The translations under genes were made by a program, and so were the position numbers. This document shows positions 55,195-64,000 of a stretch of DNA of 64,000 nucleotides, in pieces; within the stretch, counting starts at the first letter, position 1; each line of letters opens with the position of its first letter. Under the pieces are notes generated by a model. That model did not search any database, was not told the DNA's origin, and saw only the letters and a list, made by a program, of their open reading frames with translations. The stretch is taken from positions 3,472,001 through 3,536,000 of the forward strand of contig NC_079234.1 in assembly GCF_028502605.1 (NCBI RefSeq). The letters are read 5' to 3'. Source of the stretch: Trichoderma breve. Taxonomy: Eukaryota; Ascomycota; Sordariomycetes; Hypocreales; Hypocreaceae.

Positions 55195-57647
55195 CTACAA
55201 CCCCAGCTCCCATGACTCTCCCCAGAGCTCATTAAGATTAAGGCCTAGCAGTTCAAGGCTTGGGTCGAGGTTAAAGGGCTGTGTATTGTCATTTACACCC
55301 CATGATGGATCCACAGAGACTGGCAGTGGTGCTGGGAAAGTGAATGGGGTTACAGACTGAAAAGAAAGTTAGTACCAGGTTATACACAATAAATGAAAGA
55401 CGGACAAATAGTACTCACCTTGGTTCCATCAGGAAGTTCCAAACCAGGAACGGGGCCAATGCCTGGTCCGGCAATTGGGCCGATAGGAGGAGGATGAAGA
55501 GGAGTACCTGGCAGCGGGGCCGACGATAGAGGCGGCTCTTGGTTTGCAAGAAGCTTATAATGGAGATTCACAAATCTCTCAGCCGATGTGGACTTGGCCG
55601 CCTCAGTCGTCTTAGTTCCCAGATGAGCTTCGAGAAGTCCCAAGGCCGCGCACATGATGGAGTATCCCCACGGCTCATTGTTGCCGCAACGCAGCAGACG
55701 ATCTTCCTTCATGGCAATGCACTTCTCAATGAGCTTCACCGTATGGTGCGAGTTGATCATGATCATGTTCGTCGACCCGCGCGGCTGCAACATTGTGACA
55801 CTGCAAAGGTTGATAGCCGTTGTGAGAGCGTCCTCTCGCAAGAAGTTGAGCGCTCGTACGCCCTGCTCGTACAGCTTATCATGTAGAAGAACCATATCCC
55901 GCGCAGCATTGTAATAGATGATTTCTGAGTACTGGTACTTGGAGTTTTGCTTGCGCAGCTTGAGGTAGGGCTGATGCAGAGGGGTGATGTATTGCCGCAG
56001 CTGGACGTGCAGCAACGTGTATGCGATCAGTGGGTTCTTCTTGCTATCGCTGTTGTTTTCAGGGCTCATATCCCAGGAAGGGAGAGCGTCGATTTCATGA
56101 GTCAAGTCATTGGTATATCGAATGACTTGGTCATAGTCTATCTCGGACACTGGCCCAGTAAGAAGACGGCTGAGCTCGAGACGTAGAGGCAAGCTCTGTC
56201 GCGCCAAGTTTTGGAACGAGGAATACGTATACTCCTTGGCCGGCTTGGAAGGTGGCAATGTCGTCGTGTTCTCGTCGAAGTCTTCGTCGTCCAGATTCCG
56301 AGGAGGGTTGGTGTCGAAGTGAAGCTGGCTCACCAAGGTCGGCAGGCCGTGGTCAAACGACGCCTGCATATCAAACTCCTGCACTGTTGCCCATATCCTC
56401 CGCCGCATCTCTTGGTTGTATACAGTGATCTTGCCGCCCATGTGGCTCGGCTCACGGTGCAGTCCGACAGCGATGCCATCGCGGATTAGAGCTCCCGAGC
56501 TGGTCCAGAAGCGCTTCTTCTTAATGGTATTGACGCGCTTGCCAAGGTAGAGCAGACAGGCAATCTGATAGTGAATAAGTCGCCGATGCTTCTGGCTCTG
56601 CCTGTCCGCCCACGCGTCGCAGGCAATGATCCACTTTTCAGCCATGTGTCGTGGCTTCGACATCATGCCAATAAACTTGAGCTCATCGTGGGTATGTACG
56701 CAGCTTGCAACAGCCATCATCGACAAGACTAAAGCCGTGAAGGCTGCGTATCTGTGCTTGCTCCCAGGAGTCCAAAACTCCGCATACTCCTTGCGGAAGG
56801 TGGGCACGTGTACAATGCGATGGATCTGCTCAAACTGTTCGAGATAGACATTGATGAGGGCATCCGCCTCTTCCCTGGGAGGAAGAAGAGCCTCAAGCTC
56901 CGGATCCGACTGCTCAAAGATAGTCTCCCGCTCCTCCTGGCGGCGCTTGCGGTCCTTGCGGTCATGAAGAATCACCGGCCGCAGCCACTCATCCGCCGTC
57001 TCCCGCATAAAGGGACACAGGCCGGTCAGCTCGACAAAGGCCATACTTGCATTGTGGGGGCCAAAGTAACGAGTGCGGAAGCCTTTGCCACGGAAGAATC
57101 GCAGCTCACCATTTTCACCCGCCATGCCACTCTTCTGAATGATCTCCTGCTCTTCCGCGGGAGGTCTCGCCTCACCGTCGACGCCCTCATCCTTCTGCGT
57201 CGACGGCGAGTTGGTGCTGCCCACGATGGTGCTGCCATCTAGAGACGCACCGGGCCTGGTGAGCAGGTTCTTGAGCTGGGTAATCTCCAGCTCCAGCCTG
57301 CGGATGCGGTCATGATCCTGGCGGGCCAGCTCAGAGTCTCGGGGGCCAAAGCCCGAAACCGCATCGCCAATCCCGAAGCGGCGCGAGTCCAGCTGCGCAA
57401 AGGACGGAGGAATGCCGGATGATGCATTAACAACTTCCCCGTTGCGTGATTCGTAGCTGCAGCGGTCAGGGGTGCCGCTCTTAATGCAGCGCTCGCATGG
57501 AAAGCCACGATCGCACGAGAGCTTGCGGCGGCGGCATTCGAGACAGCTCAGTCGCACGCGTTGTCTCTTGCGAGCCGGTGGTTGGTCAGAATCATGTCTT
57601 GATACCGAACCGCCGTCGGAGTCCGGGCTCTCACTGCGATCAGCCAT
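55195..57647 (-). CDS. Zn2Cys6 fungal transcription factor
   Basis: Two exons, 57647-55419 and 55356-55195, giving 796 residues. The binuclear zinc cluster is CLECRRRKLSCDRGFPCERC then C (about 34-65), with a basic patch (PARKRQRVR) just before it. A short coiled-coil-like segment (RIRRLELEITQLKNLL, about 115-130) is followed by the fungal-specific regulatory domain (INVYLEQFEQIHRIVHVPTF onward; RRIWATVQEFDMQASFDHGLP). The last exon adds an acidic/hydrophobic tail (LDPSLELLGLNLNELWGESW) that could be an activation domain. Its DNA target is unknown. It is the nearest regulator to the peptide cluster, but about 2.5 kb beyond copy G with the lectin between, so a regulatory link is only possible. 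Confidence 0.88.
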
Positions 57648-59535
57648 GGCGAAGTTATGTCGGAGTTACGACGAAAAAAAAGAGACAAGGAAATACTGCG
57701 CAAGGCGAGAGGAGGGGTCCTTGGGTCAAAAATGTTTGGTGGTTGAGATTTTTATCAATCTGATCTGATAAAGATTTTGCTGCAACGTGTGTCATGAACG
57801 CCTTTTCAGGCCAAAGCCGAGCCGACCTCCGACGGTCTATTCCAGAAGCAGAAGGTATTGCGCTGCTTAGTCATTAGCTAGCCTTGGGCGCCTCGGACCT
57901 CCGAGTTCACATGGATGGGAATTAAAGAGCCAGGAAACCTCAAGAATACGCCAGTCCCAGTCCTTTCTCGCTATATATGTTGGTATATATATGTATGTTA
58001 ATTCCGGCTCCTTTTTCCGGCGTGCGTGGCCTTGGTCGTATTCGGCTCGTACGTGTCGAATATGACGAAACGTTGTTGATGTGATGAAAGAGAATTTACC
58101 CGGTGCTCGAGGACATCTAGTGAAATCCTTCGCGGTTCGCGAAATGGCTGCCTCGACCATCATTATATCTCTGCATCCAGCACGATCCAAGCATGACAGA
58201 CAGGTTCTGCAACCCTTGTGCACAGCTCGCTCAGACTTTCCAAACTGGCCAAGCGCGGCCCCGGAATCGCTGATGAAAATTGACATATCCGGCGTCCTCC
58301 GGCGAAATAAACCCACCGACTCAACCCACCCATCGGCTGCCCTCACCTCCGGGTCCGGAGCGTCCGTTCATTAAGCATTCGGCTGTCTATCGAGGTATTT
58401 CATAATGATTATTCATCATACCAGATTAAAAGGCAATTCGAGCTCTATAAAGATCATGTTGTTAAATCTGCTTTCTCTTCGGTATATGTATACTCCATCG
58501 GACCAGCAAGCACTTATAGAGCCATCGTCAAGCTAGATCAAAACGTGGTTATACACGGTCCAGCTAACGACGGATATTTGCTCTAATTCCGCAGTCTCGT
58601 TGCACCAATCTCCACCAGGATCGAATTCCCTGCTAGGATTTCGAGTGACTCACGGACTGCCGGTAACATTGCGGGTCCGAGAATCGAAGATTGGATCTCT
58701 TTTTCCCCCCAGTCTCTTAGGTGCAGCCATTATGGTTCCGATAGCCATCCGGCCGCGTAAATGGCGCTTACACGTGAAGCTCGGTCATCCATCATCTACG
58801 TAATGGAAACTGCACCCTCAATGCTGCAAAAAGGACGACGGTACTCTGCATACAATAACAGCATACGCAGCTAGATTCCATTGCTTTATTGGGTTGATGC
58901 GTGTTTTATCCAGTAAAGCTGTTGAATTAGCATTGGACACCAGTAGTGCTTTGTGACCCAAGAACCTCGGAATGCTAAAACTGCCATACACAAATGCAGC
59001 CATTGATGATTATTTTAGACCTACTAAAAAGACACAAATTATAATAATGGGCAATAATGAATCTGTGATTCCGCTCAGCAAAACACCCGTATTCGACCTG
59101 AATACGTAAATCGAGAGATCACCGCGACGTGGTGTGAATCCAGGTTACCTAGGTACATGTATGTAGGCCGGCACGGCAACGAATATAACAATAGATCGAC
59201 TGAATGCCGGCAATGAAATCTAAAATTGCCAAAAGGACCCAGAAAAGGCGATCAATCGATGTCCATATCCACGTGGCACAACCGTACTACCCTGTTATAT
59301 ATCTGACACTGGATCAGTCCAATGGCCCAGTAGAGGTATTTGGTAAAGCATTCGGTAGGTACCGATGTACATCGTTATCCGCCGACTCCACTCTCAACTT
59401 CTTCTCACCTCATCATCAACTGACCCTATGGTGTAACACCATTTCACTCCCACCACTCAATTGAACATCTTCTCTCACCTCAATTGATCCCTGAAATCCT
59501 TTCCCTCAAGCCGTCTTGCGACGGACAAAAACATC
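57648..59535. other. 1.9 kb intergenic region
   Basis: This holds the promoters of the divergent Zn2Cys6 and DUF2470 genes. Open frames at plus 58081-58374 and minus 57867-58346 overlap on opposite strands and have no motif. No tRNA-like fold was seen. Confidence 0.5.
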
Positions 59536-60222
59536 ATGGCGACAACCCGTGCCCCTCCCTCCGAGCAGGAGATGAAAACCCGCATCATCACTCATATGAA
59601 CACGCAGCATTCCCGCGAACTCTCCCACTACCTCCGCCACTATGCCGGTCTCTCTGCTCGCGCTGCCACTGCCTCGCCCGCAATCCAGGACATGAACCTC
59701 GCCGGCATGTCCATCAAAACCCGCAATGGCGGCCCCTACAATGTCCCGTTCTCTCCTCCTTTGTCATCCTGGGCCGAGGCCCGCCCTCGTGTCATCGCCA
59801 TGGACGTCACTGCTCGCGAGGCACTCGGCATCAGCGACATCTATCTCACAGAATGGGCCAGGCCCAGAGGCTTCGACTGGATTCCCCTCGGCGGCGTCGT
59901 CTTTTACTACATCTGCTACGCTGGCTTGCCGTGGGTTGCGCCAGGGAGCGCCGTGTGGGAAACGCTCAGGGTGGTGTTTCCAGGAGGCCCGGAGTGGTTC
60001 TTGTGGATAGTCAAGTCGATTTTCTGGATAGTCTTTGGTATTCACACGGTGGAGGTGTACTTGCTTGACAAATGGAAGCTGCAGAAGCACGGCGTTCTGA
60101 GGTTCTCTTGGGTGTGGTGGAAATGGGCCGGCAACATTTTTGTCGAAGGTGTGACGACATGGAAGAGGCTAGACTCGATTATTGCCGCGAAGAGAGCTCA
60201 GAAGGAAGAGAAGAAACACTGA
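59536..60222 (+). CDS. DUF2470 domain integral membrane protein
   Basis: Intronless, 228 residues. The N-terminal half is a DUF2470-like domain (RIITHMNTQHSRELSHYLRHYAG, about 15-37; ARPRVIAMDVTAREALGI). The C-terminal half has two or three membrane segments (WIPLGGVVFYYICYAGLPWV, WFLWIVKSIFWIVFGIHTVEVY) and a Lys-rich tail (RAQKEEKKH) like a dilysine ER-retrieval signal. DUF2470 is related to the haem-utilisation/split-barrel fold in plant and bacterial proteins. The function of this fungal membrane form is unknown. A cytosine-rich leader precedes the ATG. Confidence 0.75.
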   Translation: MATTRAPPSEQEMKTRIITHMNTQHSRELSHYLRHYAGLSARAATASPAIQDMNLAGMSIKTRNGGPYNVPFSPPLSSWAEARPRVIAMDVTAREALGISDIYLTEWARPRGFDWIPLGGVVFYYICYAGLPWVAPGSAVWETLRVVFPGGPEWFLWIVKSIFWIVFGIHTVEVYLLDKWKLQKHGVLRFSWVWWKWAGNIFVEGVTTWKRLDSIIAAKRAQKEEKKH

Positions 60223-60396
60223 TTCTCGTCTGTCATGCAGAATAGATTTGCGTGGAGAAAGGGCGCAACAGCATCGGGGGTTGCAATAATATCGAAATTT
60301 CATGTGACTCTCGTCTATATATATAGCTATCTAGTCTCAATGCTTTCAGTTGATAGACTCCAATTCCATGCTTCTTCATCTCTTCAAAGTTTCGCT

Positions 60397-62092
60397 TCAG
60401 TAGTCACCCGCGTAATTGTCATATGTACCTTGCATTGCCTGTGTGCTCACCCATTCTTCGCTAGCCAACCCCCTCACGAATCTATCTTCGAGATCGTCAG
60501 GGTCCTTGTGAAAATCACATGCGAAATCGCACGCTGGAACTGTCTCTTCGCCGAAATATTTGCATATAGCTGCGTGTCGGCAGGCATTAATGCTCTCGCA
60601 GTAGTATGCCAATGACTGCAGACTCCTTAGTCGCGACTCATAATTTGAGTCGGCTTTTGTGTCGCTCTTTATCATCCGTGTGACTCGTTCGAGATCCTCT
60701 CGGCTGTAGTATAAGAAACAATAGCTGGCATTGCCATCGCGGCCTGCTCGCCCAACTTCTTGGTAATACCCCTCAAAAGATTTTGGAAGCCGCCAGTGCA
60801 CGACGAATCGTACATTATCTTTATCAATGCCCATGCCAAACGCTGTTGTAGCAACGATGATATCGTAGCCTGGCTCATTGTTGATCCAATTGGTCAAGGT
60901 ATCTTCCTTGACATCTTTGGGCAGCTTCGCATGAAAGGGTCGTGCGCCGACGCCTGCGTCTCGGAGACTGGCTGAAAGCGACTCACATTCATCGCGAGAC
61001 ATAGTATATATGATGCCCGAAACATTTTCGGTCCTCTCACGCTGCTTCACCAGCTCACTCTGCCGCGGTTCGGCGCGCCTACGATCATATACGGCATGTA
61101 TCCATTTCAAAAAGTCTGATATACGGTTGTCATCCTCGTCTTTGGTGTATCTGATTTCCAGATGAAGATTGCCCCTCTCCGGACTCATCAGAAATGTTTT
61201 TATCCTTTCCGGTGTGGCGTCGAGACGCAATATTTTGAGGATATCTTGTCGAACTTGGGCATTTGCCGTCGCTGTGAGGCACATGATGGGTACATCCGGA
61301 AACGTCTCTCGAAACCAAGATAGTCGCTTGAAGTCTTTCCTGAAATCATGGCCCCACTCCGATATGCAGTGAGCCTCATCAATGGCGATGCGAGCAAGCT
61401 CCTTCTGTCTGTGTACGAGCTGCAGCCGCTCGCGGAACCGCGAGCCCGAACACAGCTCCGGAGTGACGTAAAGGAGTCTGGTTCTCGGATGGCCAGTTTC
61501 GAGATCTCGCTGAATGCGATCTCTCTCTTCAGGCGAGGTATTGCTGTTTAAAGAGCTGGCATCGATTCCTGCAGCTCTCAAAGCCTCTACTTGGTTGATC
61601 TACAGGTAGCATCATCAGCTACCAACACTTATCGACGGGAACCAGACTGTCGGCCAACCGTACCATCAAGCTCAGCAACGGCGAAACAACAATCGTAACT
61701 GGCCGAGATGCCCATTAGTCCACCTCATTCTCCTTTCTTTTAAGGCGAACAGACAACTCACTGCCTGAATCAATCACGGCGGGTAACTGGAAGCACAGGC
61801 TCTTCCCGAACGATGTGGCTGCTTGGACATATACATCATGCCCATCTAATGCCGCCTCAATAATTTCACGCTGATGAGGCCTTGAGTAGCCGATTGCGTG
61901 TGAATGTCAGTTTCAGCCCTGCACACGATGAAAAAGGACGTCCACCAGAAAAGCAAGGAACCCCGACGACTCGGGGAAATGACGACAAGAACAACCAATC
62001 CACCGAGCTTACCTGAAATCGTCCTTGTGGAACTGTCGCCGGAGAGTGAATCCGATGTCCGTGCATGAATTTGCCCTCTGCAGGGGGGGCAT
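60397..62092 (-). CDS. RecQ-family ATP-dependent DNA helicase, short form
   Basis: Four exons: 62092-62013, 61880-61762, 61698-61664 and 61599-60397, giving 478 residues. Motif 0 is FRPHQREIIEAAL and motif I AATSFGKSLCFQLPA. VVSPLLSLMINQ is motif Ia, IDEAHCISEWGHDFR is motif II plus the aromatic-rich loop, and MCLTATA is motif III. Later motifs are VATTAFGMGIDKDNVRFVVHW and EVGRAGRDGNAS (V and VI). A RecQ zinc-binding end follows (CRHAAICKYFGE ... CDFACDFH). There is no HRDC domain or long N-terminal extension, so this is smaller than Sgs1/BLM-type enzymes. The substrate role (repair, recombination) is inferred. All introns are GT-AG; exon 3 is only 35 nt. Confidence 0.86.
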
Positions 62093-63961
62093 GGCAGAGA
62101 GAATCGAGACTTCAGGGCGACAGCAGCGAGGCAGAAGCTGGCATTGGCTGGGACGCGGCGCAACGGATGAGCGAGTGAGTGAGCAAAGATCTGCGCAGCA
62201 TCGAGATCTTTGGGAACCGACAGAGCTGGTACGAGTATGTGGGTTTATTTGCTGAGATTCTAAGAGTGAACGAACATTGAAGCTTCAAGTTAGCTCGCGT
62301 TAGAAGCATTTTGACGCTCTTCTAGAACGCGAATCGCCACTTTCGGGGACGCGGGACATGGAGTACCTGGTACCGTGGTTAGGAGCTGGGGTGCTTGTAT
62401 TGGGTACGTGAGCCTAGGACACGCCATATGACGGCACGCATATTAATAGATGCGCCTTACAAAGTAGTGAATACCTTGCTAAGGAGATGTTGCCTGGAGG
62501 CACGTGTTGTCTTCTTTTCACTTGTGTGTTCTTATGGAGGGTCGCGTCGTCTAGTTTCTTGTGCATGACAAACATCCAATCCTGGAACTCCCGATAATCC
62601 ATCCACTTACATGTGCTAAATGCCCTCTGTTCGTTTGCTTCGATTGCTGGTTCGACGCGGGAACGCTGTGGTACGGAGTACAAGTAAACAAATCAGCGCT
62701 GCAGGCCGTTTAAACACTGTTCCCCATAATGAATAGCGCCGTGCTAGCGTCTCCTCTCTTCAACTGCTTTTTTTCTCTACCCCGGCTGTATTGCGGCCAA
62801 TGCGAAGTTGAACGCATTCCTGAGTCCTGCTTGGGAGCATCCATGGCCAAAATAAGCACTCCATTTCCTTGAGCAACAAGCTGGCAGGATGAATTGCTGA
62901 ACTGGGTACGAGTGCACATGTTATCCAGGTTTGTCATGGACGTCATAAATGCCCAAGGTAGCCAAATCCCATATCTAGCGACTTAACTGAGCTTGCCCCG
63001 GAGAGAATAAGGTATTTAGTTTGAGAAATAGGATGATTGCTCCTTATAGAATTGGGTCCTACGTAACACATGAATACGGTGGTATTGGTTTGCAGAAATG
63101 TCAGTACAGTACCAGTCGACTTGGTAGGAAAAGGGGCCGATGAAGCGCCCAACAAGTGGCAATATCGATCTCCAAGTAGGTATGTATGGAGCTGTAGAGT
63201 AAGTATTGCCCCATGCTTTATCAGCACTCAGGACAGCCCCATACTGCTAGATGAACGCATTGCTTCCCGCGCTCGTGCTTGCAGGGCATGCGAGTCAATG
63301 TTTATGCATTTGGCAATCCCGGATGATGCGGTGGAGTCGCGAGCACCAGTACGAGTATCTAAGGTTCAGGCAGATACGAGCAAAACTACCCCGGCATAGC
63401 AGCATGAATATGACATTGATATACACGTCCAAGTGCTGTATAAGGAGCCTCCATTGGGTAGGGAACAACAAATCCTAGAGCAGCACGGAGTATATCCTCC
63501 AGTCGATGGATCAAATCAAATCAATGTTTATACACAAGCTAGGTACGTGTCTACGTGTGCTATCGATGATGCGTTACAGTCAGCTTCGGAGCTCAACTAG
63601 CTGCGGGCGCTCTAAAAAAAGACGCCGGACAGAGTACATACAGGTATGCCGTCCCCTATCAGGGTCGTTCTCAGGGCGAGGTTGGCCCAGCCTAGCCGCT
63701 GTGGCTTCACCCTCGCAGCGACTCTCGCACTGTCCTCGCCAACCACCCGCTAGTGTTTCAGGGGCTCTAACCGTCCAGCTTCGGCCCCAGTCCAATCAGT
63801 CCAACCCAATCCGATCCAATCCCGCCAAGAGCCTCACGTCCAAACCACGTCCAACGACCGGCTTCTCTCTCGCGACCTCGTGTCTCTGGTTCTTCATCTT
63901 CAATCCCTTCTGCAAGGCGAAAACGGCAAAATCTCCTCTAGGCGCCTGGCCGGGCTTGATC
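62093..63961. other. 1.9 kb intergenic region
   Basis: Only short unrecognised frames. A gtacggagtac palindrome lies at 62671-62681. The right end (about 63780-63960) is pyrimidine-rich and looks like a promoter for a gene to the right. Confidence 0.5.
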
Positions 63962-64000
63962 ATGATGATCTCACGTGCTTCGCTTGGTCATTCGTCGCAG
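63962..64000 (+). CDS. possible 5' end of a gene continuing beyond the window
   Basis: An ATG after a CT-rich promoter-like stretch opens a frame to the window edge (13 codons). There is nothing to identify the product; it could equally be 5' UTR. Confidence 0.2.
   Translation, partial: MMISRASLGHSSQ

Noticed and set aside
56754..57242. 162-residue plus-strand frame inside the Zn2Cys6 gene
   Set aside because: It is an antisense shadow of the transcription-factor exon with no family motif.
1..64000. tRNA, rRNA, CRISPR or bacterial-type operons
   Set aside because: No tRNA T-loop/anticodon pattern or rRNA segment was recognised by eye, and intron-rich monocistronic genes show this is eukaryotic DNA. 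A tRNAscan run could still find something missed.

Overview
The window reads as nuclear DNA of a filamentous ascomycete, most likely a Sordariomycete of the Hypocreales and possibly Trichoderma. Genes carry many short introns (about 40-90 bp, gtaagt-like donors, gctaac-like branch points). The gene content also fits: LYS2, a Zn2Cys6 factor, an F-box protein, UstYa-type (DUF3328) proteins, and a CBM18/GH18 killer-toxin-like chitinase facing a multi-LysM gene. The genus is inference. Exon coordinates were assigned by eye from reading frame, splice consensus and family motifs; no alignment or RNA data were available.

Left part (1-22 kb), mostly housekeeping: the 5' part of an aminoadipate reductase gene (lys2, minus strand, running off the window); a DUF2235 hydrolase; a J-domain protein; a divergent pair that looks like isoorotate decarboxylase and thymine-7-hydroxylase, which together would convert thymine to uracil; an APH-like kinase; RGP1; an extended-SDR reductase; and an F-box protein. 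Both lys2 and the DUF2235 gene need an AT-AC intron to keep their frame.

Middle part (22-32 kb): a secreted protein with six LysM modules is transcribed divergently from a 15-exon subgroup-C-type chitinase. The chitinase has a 6-nt microexon inside the GH18 active-site motif and an in-frame TAG near its 3' end, followed by coding-like sequence.

Right-centre part (32-54 kb), the most interesting: a secreted precursor made of six 37-residue repeats with Lys-Arg sites, followed by seven UstYa/DUF3328-like genes. Among these are an acyltransferase-3 membrane protein, an amidase and a multi-spanning membrane protein, and a beta-trefoil lectin lies just outside. This is the layout of a dikaritin-type RiPP cluster (ustiloxin, phomopsin, epichloecyclin class), with a repeated core related to [Y/C]NIPWTKNYGEYDE that I do not recognise from a described product. 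One UstYa paralogue has lost both His-Cys motifs and looks like a pseudoenzyme. No peptidase, methyltransferase, P450 or dedicated regulator was seen inside the cluster.

Right end (55-64 kb): a Zn2Cys6 transcription factor, a DUF2470 membrane protein, a short RecQ-family helicase, and a long stretch without a supported gene. No tRNA, rRNA, CRISPR array or intact transposon was recognised.
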